Shown one piece after another: positions 17,513 to 26,776 of a stretch of 64,000 bases of DNA. The stretch is taken from the NCBI GenBank assembly GCA_910587755.1, contig CAJUNZ010000002.1, positions 903-64,902 of the forward strand. Reading direction: 5' to 3'. The notes beneath the pieces were generated by a model. It ran no database searches, was not told the origin of the DNA, and saw only the letters and a list, made by a program, of their open reading frames with translations. The DNA is from an uncultured Acetatifactor sp. GTDB taxonomy: Bacteria; Bacillota; Clostridia; Lachnospirales; Lachnospiraceae. Each line of letters begins with the position of its first letter. The first letter of the stretch is position 1. Made by a program: the position numbers and the translations under genes.

Positions 17513-20180
17513 CTTCTACCGTCTCCGTGTATTCCGGGAAGGAAAACACCACCTTGAACAGATCCCCGTCCAGAAGAATCTCAAAAGTCCCCCCCTGAAC
17601 CTGCACCAGGCTTTTTGCGATGGAAAGCCCCAGACCGCTTCCCTCCGTGGTCCGGGAGGAATCTCCCCGGATAAACCGTTCCGCCAGCTCTTCCGGCCGG
17701 ACGCTCATCTGCTGTCGGGAGATGTTCTTCACGGAGACCACAATCCTCCCCTCCTGCCCTGCAATGTCCACATAGACCCGGGTGCCTTCCAGGGCGTATT
17801 TGCAGATATTGTTGAACAGATTTTCCACCACCCGCCACATTCTGCGGCTGTCCGCGTAGATATAGGCGGGCAGATCTCCGCCCTCAAAGACCACCTGCAG
17901 ACGGCACTCCTCCAGTTTCTCGGAAAACTCTCCCAGGCCCTGATTCAGAAGTTCGGCCACATTCAGTTTCTCAAGTTCAAGCACCAGACTGCCGGAGGAG
18001 ATCTTGGAGGCTTCCACCAGATCGTCCGTGAGCTGTTTCAGGCGCTGTGCCTTGCTGTCCAGGATGGCGATGTAACCCCTGGCGGGCTCCTGCTCAATCT
18101 TCTGCCGTTTCAGCAGGTCCACATAATTGATTATGGACGTAAGGGGCGTTTTGATGTCGTGGGAGACATTGGTGATCAAATCCGACTTCAGCTTTTCATC
18201 CTTCATGCTTGTCTTTACCGCTTCCCGGATTCCCTCCCCGATGTTGTTCACAGCATCCGCCATCTCCCTGCTGGAGCCGTGAAGGCTTTCCGTGTCAATC
18301 TTAAACTCTTCCTCCCCCTTCCGAATCCTGTTAATGCCTTCCATGATCTCAATCTGCTCTGCGCTGCGGCGGAACAAAAGCACTCCCACCAAACCGTCCA
18401 GCACCACCAGACATCCCATAAGACTCAGTACCCAGAACTGGCTCTCCCAGAGCTCATAGACAGAGACAATTCCTGCCAGATTGAAGAACAGAAACACATT
18501 GTAGGGCAGAAGGGTGCTGACAGCGGAGTTTTTATGCCGCAGAATAAACCGGACAGACCTGCCCAGCCACTGGCAGATAAAATACAGAAAACTGCCCTTC
18601 CACAGGTTTTCCGCTCTGACCCGCCGTACCAGGCTGTACCAGAGCAGGCTGAAAGCAGCGCTTAAGTAGAATCCGTAGAGGGCAAAGACACCATACTGCC
18701 ACAATACAGTCATCTGAATTCCCAGAAGCTGCGTGGGTATCACCCCCGCCGTGCCTGCAATGTCCATCATCAGCCTGTGCCCCAGCACACCCCCGTAGAC
18801 CAGCGCCGCCCCCAGCAGCGCCATGACTTCCGTCCAGATCCGGTCAAAACGCTTCCCTCCCGCTCCGGCCCCTGTCTCTACAGCCTCGGCCGTGCTCACT
18901 GTCAGGCAGATCACCAGTCCCAGCCAAACCAGAGCCAGAACCACAATCATCCCCAGAATCCTGTCCACATTTGGCACAATCTTCTGGTAGAGCGCATTGG
19001 CGCTGTAAAAGGCATCCCCCTCCACAGAGTAGCCTGCGTCTATGCCGATCCAGATATGGGTGGTGTCAGGGTAGGCATAGCCGTAGATGCTGATATAATC
19101 GTCAATCTCCGTCTCATCCAGGACAGTGTTCCCCATGTACACCAGGCTATCCGGATAGTAGATCAGGTATCTCCGGAATTCCCCGAAAAACTCTGTGACC
19201 TCGTTGTCCTCCAGGTCCTTCAGCTGCTTTACATTGGTGTAGGTGAGAATGCCGTCGTCGGTCATCATGCGCACCATGAACTTTACATTGCTGTTTCCTT
19301 CCCTGTAGGCCGTGTTGCAGACCTGGTAGCGCTGATAGTCCCGGGTAAGGCTCTCCACGGCCACCGCCACGTTCTCCTGCAGCAGCATATAGTCCACCCA
19401 GTTGTCCGCATAATAGGTCAGCTGCTTTTTCCCGTCCACTGTGGCATAGCGGCAGTTGAGCATGGGAATGGACACAATGAGCCTGCCGTCATCCTCCCTG
19501 GACATGTCAAAATCCGCCACATTCTGGGTAATGATATAGGAAAAAACCAGATCCTCCAGCTGGGTTTCCGTGTACTCCTTCATCTTTTCGGCAATCTGGA
19601 TGAGGGAAGCATCCTCCAGAATTTCCTCCCCCTCTTCCGGCGGCGCCTCCTCAGAGCCGAGACGGTCCACCCGATTAAACCCTGTAAACGCCAGCAGCCC
19701 GAACTCGTCCAGCTCAAAATTTTCCGGATAGAAACAGTTGCCGAAATAGTTCACAAATTCCGACATACTCATAATACGGTTGCTGTACTCCACGCCGTAC
19801 TTTCCCCATTTGACAATATTGTCCAGCTCGTACACGACTGACAGCCTGCAGCCCCGGTCCGTGCCTGTCTGCCTGGCATACTCTGTCACATCTATATTCT
19901 TGGCAGGATCCAGGACGCCCTCTGTCTCCAGCTGCCCTTTGATGGCCACCAGCTGGGTGATGTCGGAGACCGCGTTTCGGAACAGGGCGTGGTAGATCTC
20001 CGACTCCTCAAACTCCTGTTTCCTGTCCATGGGAAAAATCCTGTAGACCTGAACCCCGTCGATGGTATCCACTGCAATGTAGGAATTGAGCAGAAGCCCC
20101 GCCACCGCCACCAGAATGCATGCGGCCAGGAGGTGCTGCAGCAGCAGGGCCCCCAGCCTCTTCCATATTGGCTTTTTCAT
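17487..20180 (-). CDS. Membrane sensor histidine kinase
   Basis: A kinase of about 897 residues. One N-terminal membrane helix is followed by a large domain of about 370 residues that should be outside the cell, then about six more helices. The dimerisation and phosphoacceptor region holds NVSHDIKTPLTSIIN (His near 671). The ATPase domain has ENLFNNICKYA and EGSGLGLSIAKSL. It is the partner of the response regulator directly upstream. The ATG at 20180 (MKKPIWKRLG, GAGGAAAG upstream) lies seven bases past the regulator's stop; the longer frame to 20204 overlaps it. The signal is unknown and the extracytoplasmic domain is not recognised. Confidence 0.92.
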   Translation of the reverse strand: MKKPIWKRLGALLLQHLLAACILVAVAGLLLNSYIAVDTIDGVQVYRIFPMDRKQEFEESEIYHALFRNAVSDITQLVAIKGQLETEGVLDPAKNIDVTEYARQTGTDRGCRLSVVYELDNIVKWGKYGVEYSNRIMSMSEFVNYFGNCFYPENFELDEFGLLAFTGFNRVDRLGSEEAPPEEGEEILEDASLIQIAEKMKEYTETQLEDLVFSYIITQNVADFDMSREDDGRLIVSIPMLNCRYATVDGKKQLTYYADNWVDYMLLQENVAVAVESLTRDYQRYQVCNTAYREGNSNVKFMVRMMTDDGILTYTNVKQLKDLEDNEVTEFFGEFRRYLIYYPDSLVYMGNTVLDETEIDDYISIYGYAYPDTTHIWIGIDAGYSVEGDAFYSANALYQKIVPNVDRILGMIVVLALVWLGLVICLTVSTAEAVETGAGAGGKRFDRIWTEVMALLGAALVYGGVLGHRLMMDIAGTAGVIPTQLLGIQMTVLWQYGVFALYGFYLSAAFSLLWYSLVRRVRAENLWKGSFLYFICQWLGRSVRFILRHKNSAVSTLLPYNVFLFFNLAGIVSVYELWESQFWVLSLMGCLVVLDGLVGVLLFRRSAEQIEIMEGINRIRKGEEEFKIDTESLHGSSREMADAVNNIGEGIREAVKTSMKDEKLKSDLITNVSHDIKTPLTSIINYVDLLKRQKIEQEPARGYIAILDSKAQRLKQLTDDLVEASKISSGSLVLELEKLNVAELLNQGLGEFSEKLEECRLQVVFEGGDLPAYIYADSRRMWRVVENLFNNICKYALEGTRVYVDIAGQEGRIVVSVKNISRQQMSVRPEELAERFIRGDSSRTTEGSGLGLSIAKSLVQVQGGTFEILLDGDLFKVVFSFPEYTETVEETEKRLPV

Positions 20181-20187
20181 ACTTTCC

Positions 20188-20883
20188 TCACGCCTGTTTG
20201 TCAATCTTGTAGCCCACGCCCCAGACCACTTTCAGATATCTGGGTTCCCTGGGATTGATCTCAATTTTCTCCCGGATGTGACGGATGTGTACCGCCACAG
20301 TGTTGTCCGCTCCGATGGCATCTTCGTTCCAAATACTCTCGTAGATCTGGTCAATGGAGAAGACACGGCCCTGGTTTTTAACCAGAAGCAGCAGAATACT
20401 GTACTCAATGGGAGTCAGCTTCACAGGCTCCCCGTCCACAGTCACCTGCCTGGTGTCATCGTTGATCACAAGTCCCCCCACCTGGTACAGGGCCTTGCTC
20501 TCCGGGTTCAGACTGCCAAGGGAAGTGTACCTGCGCAGATTGGACTTCACCCGGGCGGCCAGTTCCAGGGGGTTAAAGGGTTTGGTGATATAGTCATCCG
20601 CCCCAATGTTCAGCCCCAGAATCTTGTCCGTGTCCTCGGACTTGGCGGAGAGAATAATGATGGGGATACTGCTGCTCTCCCGAATCTTAAGGGTTGCCCG
20701 GATACCGTCCAGTTTCGGCATCATAATGTCCATGATCAGCAGGTGAATGTCCTCCTTTTTCAGCACCTCAATGGCCTGTTCTCCGTCGTAGGCCTTGTAG
20801 ATATGATGGTCGTCCTGGCCCAGATAGATCTCTATGGCGTCAACAATTTCTCTGTCATCGTCGCATACAAGTATATTAGACAT
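20188..20883 (-). CDS. OmpR/PhoB-type response regulator
   Basis: A 231-residue DNA-binding response regulator. The receiver has the acidic pocket CDDDRE and the phosphoacceptor in LLIMDIMMPKLDG, with a Lys-Pro near residue 103. The C-terminal winged helix includes IDQIYESIWNEDA and DNTVAVHIRHIREKI. GGGAGG seven bases upstream supports the ATG. It is followed almost directly by its kinase and lies 28 bases after pgeF, so the pair may be read with the upstream housekeeping genes. Confidence 0.95.
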   Translation of the reverse strand: MSNILVCDDDREIVDAIEIYLGQDDHHIYKAYDGEQAIEVLKKEDIHLLIMDIMMPKLDGIRATLKIRESSSIPIIILSAKSEDTDKILGLNIGADDYITKPFNPLELAARVKSNLRRYTSLGSLNPESKALYQVGGLVINDDTRQVTVDGEPVKLTPIEYSILLLLVKNQGRVFSIDQIYESIWNEDAIGADNTVAVHIRHIREKIEINPREPRYLKVVWGVGYKIDKQA

Positions 20884-20911
20884 AATTTATCCTCCCTGCT
20901 GTCCTGAATGA

Positions 20912-21823
20912 TCACATTCTGGAAGATCTCTCAGAAGTCTGACTTTCCAGCATCAGAAATGCCCCCATGGCGCCCCGCCTTCCCCCGGTGGCCCGGTGAG
21001 AAAACAGATACTCGCTGTTGTGGCAGGTGCAGATATCCGTCACTGCAATGTGCTCCCGGGCAAGGCCTGCCTGCTCCAGAATCAATCTGTTGGCAAGCCA
21101 CAGATCCAGCTGATATTTTCCGGCCTGCCTCCCCGGCACGGCCACTTCGTCCCCCAGCATATCCGTGAACTGCTCTGCCACCTCACTGCTGACCTCATAA
21201 CAGGCCTGGCAGATGGAAGGCCCCACTGCGGCCAGAAGATCCTCCGGCCTGGTTCCAAAGCAGCGTCCCATGGTCTCCACCATGCGCTCCCCCATTCTTC
21301 CCAGGGTGCCCCGCCATCCTGAGTGGGCCAGCCCCACTGCCCGATGGACGGGATCTACGAAAAACAAAGGCACACAGTCTGCAAAATAGGTCACAAGCAC
21401 CAGGCCGCTCTCATCTGTTACCAGGCCGTCTACATTCTCATAATCCCTCTCCCGGAGAATTCCTTTTCCTCTGTCCCCGGCTCCCACTCTGCGGATATTG
21501 GTGGTGTGGGTCTGATGGGATCCCACCATGTCAGAGACCTGGCAGCCCAGAACCTGAGCGATTCTTTCATAATTTTCCAGGACATTTTCTCTCCTATCCC
21601 CCCGCTCCAGGCTGAAGTTCATGGTGGAAAATTCCTCCCTGCTCACGCCTCCCAGGCGGGTGGTAAAAAGATGCCTCACCCTCCCTGTCTCCTCCAGGGA
21701 GGGAAAGGTCAGATACTCCAGTTCTTCCCCGCCGCCCTCAGAGGAGGCAGCACTGCGCAGGACAAAACTTTTTGGTCTTGGGACCCTGCTTCCCCCTGGA
21801 ATCCGTTCAATTTTCTGATACAA
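20912..21823 (-). CDS. pgeF: Peptidoglycan editing factor / YfiH-type polyphenol oxidase family
   Basis: A 303-residue protein of the PgeF (YfiH) family, which hydrolyses misplaced L-serine in muropeptides and also shows purine nucleoside and laccase-like activities. The metal-site residues are in SHQTHTTNI, YFADCVPLF and GLAHSGWRGTL. The start is set at TTG 21823 (LYQKIERIPGG), seven bases after CGGAGG; the GTG at 21829 is too close to that site. The gene lies between yraN and the response regulator. Family call is firm, biological substrate not seen. Confidence 0.92.
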   Translation of the reverse strand: MYQKIERIPGGSRVPRPKSFVLRSAASSEGGGEELEYLTFPSLEETGRVRHLFTTRLGGVSREEFSTMNFSLERGDRRENVLENYERIAQVLGCQVSDMVGSHQTHTTNIRRVGAGDRGKGILRERDYENVDGLVTDESGLVLVTYFADCVPLFFVDPVHRAVGLAHSGWRGTLGRMGERMVETMGRCFGTRPEDLLAAVGPSICQACYEVSSEVAEQFTDMLGDEVAVPGRQAGKYQLDLWLANRLILEQAGLAREHIAVTDICTCHNSEYLFSHRATGGRRGAMGAFLMLESQTSERSSRM

Positions 21824-21850
21824 TACCACACCTCCGATTTTCTCAAAATC

Positions 21851-22207
21851 CTATCTATATACATGGGGAAAGGCATTCTGCACCCACTGTATCTCTTCCC
21901 CCTGGATGCCCACCACGTCATAGCGCACGCTCACATTGTCCCCCAGCTTATGGAGATATCTGTAATAGTCCGCCGTCCGGCATATCCTGCACTGTTTGCG
22001 GTAATCCACCGCGGCAAGAGCGTGGCCCGCCCGCTGGGTTTTCCGAAATTTTACCTCCACAAATACCAGATATCCCTCATGATAACCAATCAAGTCAATC
22101 TCCCCGTTTCTGCCGTGAAAATTTGACTCCACCAGTCGCATGCCCCGGGCCGTGAGATATGCCCCCGCCTGCCTCTCCCATTCTGTTCCTGTACTGCGCC
22201 TGTTCAC
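21851..22207 (-). CDS. yraN: YraN/UPF0102 nuclease-like protein
   Basis: A 118-residue protein of the UPF0102 family, related to Holliday-junction-resolvase-type nucleases. The nuclease-fold residues are visible as NGEIDLIGYHEG and LVFVEVKFRK. Function in cells is not established; it is often next to rnhB, as here two genes away. The start is MNRRSTGTEWERQAG, near-normal for the family. It follows the YlqH-type gene by nine bases. Confidence 0.93.
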   Translation of the reverse strand: MNRRSTGTEWERQAGAYLTARGMRLVESNFHGRNGEIDLIGYHEGYLVFVEVKFRKTQRAGHALAAVDYRKQCRICRTADYYRYLHKLGDNVSVRYDVVGIQGEEIQWVQNAFPHVYR

Positions 22208-22216
22208 TCCTGCTTT

Positions 22217-22504
22217 TTACCTTCTGATCTTCCCTTTCATCTTGTCCATGGAGTCCACAAATACCAGTATTTCCGCTACCACCTCATATAATTCCGGCGG
22301 TATCATCTCCCCGATCTGAAGCCGCGACAATGTGTCCGCAAGCTTATCATCCCTGTGTATCGGCACATCGCTTTCCTGGGCTCTCTCAATGATCCTCTCC
22401 GCCAGCGCGCCACGGCCGCTGGCAATGACCTTGGGCGCATCCTCCTCCGGATTGTACTCCAGGGCCACGGCCTGTTTCACTCTTCCTTCTCTTTTATTTT
22501 CCAT
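22217..22504 (-). CDS. Stand-alone FlhB C-terminal-like protein (YlqH type)
   Basis: A 95-residue protein matching only the cytoplasmic C-terminal domain of FlhB/EscU export-switch proteins: VALEYNPEEDAPKVIASGRG, then ADTLSRLQIGEMIPPELYEVVAEIL. In FlhB this domain self-cleaves at NPTH; here the position reads NPEE, so cleavage is not expected. Bacillus subtilis YlqH is the same kind of protein and sits in the same place, beside a FliK-like gene and rnhB. No membrane part exists and no flagellar export genes are in the window. Function unknown. Confidence 0.88.
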   Translation of the reverse strand: MENKREGRVKQAVALEYNPEEDAPKVIASGRGALAERIIERAQESDVPIHRDDKLADTLSRLQIGEMIPPELYEVVAEILVFVDSMDKMKGKIRR

Positions 22505-22569
22505 GCCAGATTATGCCCCCTTTCCCCTGTTTCCTGTTCCAATGCTGTACAGAATTGCCGGCAGTTTCC

Positions 22570-24507
22570 TTATGTTCGCACATCAAAGGCATACTGGGAG
22601 AGCAGGATTCCCTTCTCCTGGTTCAGCACAGGCGCCAGCCCGCTCTTCTCCTCTTCCCCCGTCCCTGACTCCCGGACACTCATGGAGCAGCTGCACTCAT
22701 ATCCCCGCTTGCTCAGGCGTGAAGTCAGCAGATCCATGTGGGCCCCGATAAAATCAATCATCTCCTCATCCCGCAGGTAGAATTTCGTGCTGACCCTGCT
22801 GCTCTGCATGGTCACATACACATCCACAGGCCCCAGATTTTCCATGTCAAGATGAAGCAGGGCACTGGTGGAACCCTCCCGGCTGGCGAGCCTTTTCCTG
22901 TTGGCATACACATACAGTTCCCCGTGGGCCTCTCTGTTCTGCAGCTTCAGAGGCAGCTGCACATAGGCGTACATCTGGTTCACCTGCTGTAGAAAATCCA
23001 CGTTCTGGGACAGGGAGGTGGTTGCCCGGAAAGCGGCGGAAGAACTCTGTCCCGCCTCCTCCAAAGCCCCCGCCAGGGCCCGCAGCTGTCTGTCCAGGTG
23101 TCGGTACAGATCCTCCACTTTTCCGGGGGAGGACAGCTCCTCCGGACGAATGGTCCATTTATCCTTCAGCGCTCCTGTCAGCAGTTCCTGAAAAGCCTTT
23201 CCGGAGAGCAGTTTCCCCCATGCGTGAGAAGTCCGGGCGGAGAGCTGCGCCCCCTCTGCCATAAGGGCAAGAGCGGAGAAAAGCTGCTGAGGACCTCCCT
23301 GCCCCTGGACAAACTGTGCCACCTGGGCCCGCAGGGCCCCTTCCTCCCTGGGAGGCAAATTGCTCTTACCCAACAGATCCAGAATTTCCCTGGAGAGGGC
23401 CGCCCGCAGTTCCTGGGAAATCTCTCCCTGCACTGTCCCCGTCCCTGGCTCCTGGAGGACATTGTCGGAAAATACCTGCTTTTGTACTGCCCCTTCCGCC
23501 CGGGAAGAGGCCGCACCTCCCTGGACAGGATCTCCTTCCTCGCCCGGAAGGATTTCTTCCCCGTTTGTAAGCAGGTTCTTGACGGCCTGGGCCGTGTTTT
23601 CCTGGCCTATGGCAGCTTCCTTTCCGCCCTGAGCTGTATTCTGGGCCCCTTGAACCAGATCCTCCGTGCCCATCAGCAGATTTTTTATGCCCTGGGCCAG
23701 ATTCTTTTCCGGCACAGCGCCTTCCTGGCCTTTTGGCAGTTCCTCCGCACTCTCAGGATTTCCCGGGACACCTTCCTCAGGAACTGCTTCCGGCAGAGAA
23801 CCGCCGACGGCCGGCTCTTCCGGTATTTTCTGCATTTCCTGTCCCAGCATAAATATTTTCCGGAACAATCCCAGCGCCCCCTGAATATCTCCCTCCTCCG
23901 CCATGGCGCCCAGCACTTCCGGAAGGGACTCCACTATGGCGTCCATACCCTCTGTGAGATAATGGGTGAGATTTCTGTAGGAGGCCATCTGGTTCATATT
24001 GGCCTCGTTCACGGGCATCTGGAGTTTGTGAAGGTTGATTACATCCGAGATGGTTCCCTGGGGAAAATTGTGGATCTCCCTGTAGATTTGCTGCAGCATA
24101 TTTTTGTTCACAGGCAGGGCCGCCGCCATCAGCTGTTCCGTCATCTCCACGGAAGCCTGATTCACAGGAAGCCCTGCCATATTCAGCGCTTTCAGCACAT
24201 TGGTGTCCGTGGAGACATTGGTGAACAGGGGGCTCAGGGTCAGGGCGCTTCCGTTGCTCTTGACCTCAAATGTCATGTTCTTCCCCACTTCGATGTTCAT
24301 GCTCCGGTCCACTCTGGCGTTCAGGATCATGTCGTCGGAGAGTTTGATTGCCACCTCACTGCCGTTCCTGGCCACTATCTCCCCGCTGACCGTCTGCCCC
24401 GGCACCAGGGAGCGCATATGGCGGCTCATGCTTTCCGCCTGGGCCGGTGTCATCTGGGTACGCCCCTCCGAGCGCACCTCCCCTGAAAACAGCTGCGTCA
24501 GTTTCAT
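22570..24507 (-). CDS. FliK-like protein of unknown function (YlqG type)
   Basis: A 645-residue protein. The N-terminal third is ordered and starts MKLTQLFSGEVRSEG with SGEIVARNGSEVAIKLSDD. The middle is rich in Gln, Glu, Gly and Ala and has repeated NTAQG-like stretches, probably disordered. The C-terminus (YVQLPLKLQNREAHGELYVY) resembles the FliK hook-length control domain. Bacillus subtilis has a FliK-like gene, ylqG, in the same place next to ylqH. It lies 65 bases upstream of the YlqH-type gene, so the two likely work together. The role outside flagella is not known. Confidence 0.8.
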   Translation of the reverse strand: MKLTQLFSGEVRSEGRTQMTPAQAESMSRHMRSLVPGQTVSGEIVARNGSEVAIKLSDDMILNARVDRSMNIEVGKNMTFEVKSNGSALTLSPLFTNVSTDTNVLKALNMAGLPVNQASVEMTEQLMAAALPVNKNMLQQIYREIHNFPQGTISDVINLHKLQMPVNEANMNQMASYRNLTHYLTEGMDAIVESLPEVLGAMAEEGDIQGALGLFRKIFMLGQEMQKIPEEPAVGGSLPEAVPEEGVPGNPESAEELPKGQEGAVPEKNLAQGIKNLLMGTEDLVQGAQNTAQGGKEAAIGQENTAQAVKNLLTNGEEILPGEEGDPVQGGAASSRAEGAVQKQVFSDNVLQEPGTGTVQGEISQELRAALSREILDLLGKSNLPPREEGALRAQVAQFVQGQGGPQQLFSALALMAEGAQLSARTSHAWGKLLSGKAFQELLTGALKDKWTIRPEELSSPGKVEDLYRHLDRQLRALAGALEEAGQSSSAAFRATTSLSQNVDFLQQVNQMYAYVQLPLKLQNREAHGELYVYANRKRLASREGSTSALLHLDMENLGPVDVYVTMQSSRVSTKFYLRDEEMIDFIGAHMDLLTSRLSKRGYECSCSMSVRESGTGEEEKSGLAPVLNQEKGILLSQYAFDVRT

Positions 24508-24554
24508 GCTCTACCTCCCGCCCGCTCTCGGGCTTAAACTATGCTTTTCCGGCG

Positions 24555-25316
24555 TTACTTTCCGGCAAGGCCGGAGAGAAAGCTTCTGCGGTGTATGGGG
24601 GTGGGACCATATTTTTCCATTGCGGCCATATGCCCCTTGCTTCCATAACCCTTGTTGGAGGCAAAACCATACTCCGGGTACTGTTTATCATACTCCAGCA
24701 TCATCCTGTCCCTGGTGACTTTCGCAATAATGCTGGCGGCGCCGATGGTAATGCTCCTGGCATCCCCTTTGACAATGGGCACCTGGGGTATGGAAATGCG
24801 GGGAATGGTCACTGCATCGTTGAGCAGAATATCCGGCTGGGGTGAAAGCGCCCCCAGGGCCTGCCTCATGGCTTCATAGGTGGCCTGAAGAATATTGATT
24901 CTGTCTATCTCCTCCGGGGAGACGCAGCCCGCCCCCCAGGCCACCGCCTGTTCCGTGATCACCTCATAGAGCTCCTCTCTCTTTTTTTCGGACAGCTGCT
25001 TGGAATCATTAATATACATAATGCGGCATCCCCGGGGAAGAATCACTGCCCCGGCCACCACAGGACCTGCCAGGGGTCCCCGCCCTGCCTCGTCCACACC
25101 GCAGATATACTCATACTCCCCATACTGTTCCTCGTACACACGCAGTGCCTCAATGCGCTGTTTTTCTTTCTCCCAGGCCTCCAGGCGCTTTGCCGCCGTC
25201 TGGGCCAGCTTCCTCACCCCCGTCCGCTGGTCGCCTGAGTATGCGGCTATAAATTCAGGCAGCTCCTGAACCGTTGCTGCCTGAAGAATCTCCTTTATCT
25301 CAATGGTGCTTTTCAT
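24555..25316 (-). CDS. rnhB: Ribonuclease HII
   Basis: Removes RNA from RNA-DNA hybrids and single misinserted ribonucleotides. The 253-residue protein has an N-terminal extension of about 70 residues, as in Bacillus, then the catalytic YICGVDEAGRGPLAGPVVAGA with the DEAG pair, a conserved NDSKQLSEKKREELY, and a later Asp in ILLNDAVTIPRI. It is encoded between lepB and the FliK-like gene. Firm call. Confidence 0.97.
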   Translation of the reverse strand: MKSTIEIKEILQAATVQELPEFIAAYSGDQRTGVRKLAQTAAKRLEAWEKEKQRIEALRVYEEQYGEYEYICGVDEAGRGPLAGPVVAGAVILPRGCRIMYINDSKQLSEKKREELYEVITEQAVAWGAGCVSPEEIDRINILQATYEAMRQALGALSPQPDILLNDAVTIPRISIPQVPIVKGDARSITIGAASIIAKVTRDRMMLEYDKQYPEYGFASNKGYGSKGHMAAMEKYGPTPIHRRSFLSGLAGK

Positions 25317-25353
25317 ATCTCCCCCGTATCTGTCAGCCTTTTGAAATGGCTTC

Positions 25354-25899
25354 TCACTGGTGCTTCAGCACGCCTGCATCGGACAGGGGCCAAATGCGGA
25401 TCCAGGCCCGGCCAATGATCTCTTCCCTTTTTATGTTCCCTACAACCTCCGTCCTGCTGTCCATGCTGTTGTTGCGGTTGTCTCCCAGGACAAAATACTC
25501 ATCCTCCCCCAGGAGAATGGGTTCGCCGGCAATGCCTATGGTATTGGACTGTATAATCTCCCGGCCGTAGTTCTCCTCCAGGATTTCTCCGTCTATGTAA
25601 ATTTTTCCCTCTTCGTCAATCTGGACCGTCTCCCCGGGAAGGCCTATGATCCTTTTAATGTAAAAAGTATCCTCTTTGTACTTAAAGGGGAAGACGATAA
25701 TATCAAATCTCTCGGGATCCCGGAAACGGTAAGTGATTTTATCCACGATCAGATTGTCTCCGTCTGAAAGCATGGGCTCCATGGACTGACCGTCCACCTC
25801 CGTCCTCTGGCCCACAAAAGCGATCACGGCCCAGGTGAGACAGAGAACACACAGCAGGTACAGCAGTGTGCTTATCATTTCTTTCATTACCTTGTTCAT
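25354..25899 (-). CDS. lepB: Signal peptidase I (first of two)
   Basis: A membrane-bound serine protease of 181 residues that cleaves signal peptides of exported proteins. One N-terminal helix (LYLLCVLCLTWAVIAFVG), the catalytic Ser in VDGQSMEPML and Lys in YIKRIIGLPGET, and the box GDNRNNSMDSR are present. The ATG overlaps the rbgA stop by four bases. A second signal peptidase gene lies on the other side of rbgA. Confidence 0.96.
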   Translation of the reverse strand: MNKVMKEMISTLLYLLCVLCLTWAVIAFVGQRTEVDGQSMEPMLSDGDNLIVDKITYRFRDPERFDIIVFPFKYKEDTFYIKRIIGLPGETVQIDEEGKIYIDGEILEENYGREIIQSNTIGIAGEPILLGEDEYFVLGDNRNNSMDSRTEVVGNIKREEIIGRAWIRIWPLSDAGVLKHQ

Positions 25900-26774
25900 C
25901 GCTTCTCCTCCTGTTCCGGCGGCGCCTGCTCCAAGAGCGGCTGCTCTAAAGTAATCCTGCCCAGGCGCCCGCTTCTGAAATCATCGGTCAGAATCCCGGC
26001 TGCTCTCTCCAGGTCAAGATCCTCCCCCTTTGCCAGACATCCCCGGCTGCGGGCGATCTCGCCGAGCATCCTGGCCGGGTCCTCCTCCCAGGGAATACCG
26101 TACCGCTCCGGCACCGAAGCGGGATAAAGTTCCCCCAGCAGCCTCAGCAGGTCACAGGCAAGCTCTTCCATATTGATAATCTCGTCATTGATGGAGCCGA
26201 TGAAAGCCAGAAGCATCCCTGTTCTGGGATCCTCGAATTTGGGCCACAGAATGCCCGGAGTGTCCAGAAGTTCCAGGCTCCTGTCCAGCCGGATCCACTG
26301 TTTCCCCTTGGTGACTCCGGGCCTGTTGCCGGTTTTGGTGCAGGCTTTGCCCGCAAAAGAATTGATGAAAGTGGACTTGCCCACATTGGGTATCCCCACC
26401 ACCATGGCCCTCACCGGGCGGTTCACAATACCCCTCTTCCTGTCCCTGGCGATTTTCTCCCCGCAGGCTTTTTGCACCAGGCCGTGGATGGCCTTCATGC
26501 CCCCGCCGGTTCTGGCGTTGATCTCCATCACATGGATTCCCCGGGCCTGAAAATATTCCTTCCACTGCCTGCTGCAGGCGCTGTCGGCCAGGTCTGCCTT
26601 GTTCAGGAGCACAATCCTGGACTTGCCCCGTCCCAGCTGGTCTATGTCCGGATTCCTGCTGGCAAGAGGTACCCTGGCATCCACCAGTTCTATGATCAAG
26701 TCAACAAGCTTTATATCCTCCTGCATCATGCGCCTTGCTTTGGTCATATGACCAGGATACCACTGATAATTCAT
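25896..26774 (-). CDS. rbgA: Ribosome biogenesis GTPase RbgA (YlqF)
   Basis: A 292-residue circularly permuted GTPase that binds late 50S intermediates. The G motifs appear in permuted order, G4 LLNKADLAD first, then G1 GIPNVGKSTFINS and G3 DTPGILWPK. It opens NYQWYPGHMTKARRMM, the family hallmark. The C-terminal domain is the ANTAR-like one of this family. It lies between two signal peptidase genes, overlapping the downstream one by four bases. Firm call. Confidence 0.97.
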   Translation of the reverse strand: MNYQWYPGHMTKARRMMQEDIKLVDLIIELVDARVPLASRNPDIDQLGRGKSRIVLLNKADLADSACSRQWKEYFQARGIHVMEINARTGGGMKAIHGLVQKACGEKIARDRKRGIVNRPVRAMVVGIPNVGKSTFINSFAGKACTKTGNRPGVTKGKQWIRLDRSLELLDTPGILWPKFEDPRTGMLLAFIGSINDEIINMEELACDLLRLLGELYPASVPERYGIPWEEDPARMLGEIARSRGCLAKGEDLDLERAAGILTDDFRSGRLGRITLEQPLLEQAPPEQEEKR

Positions 26775-26776
26775 GC

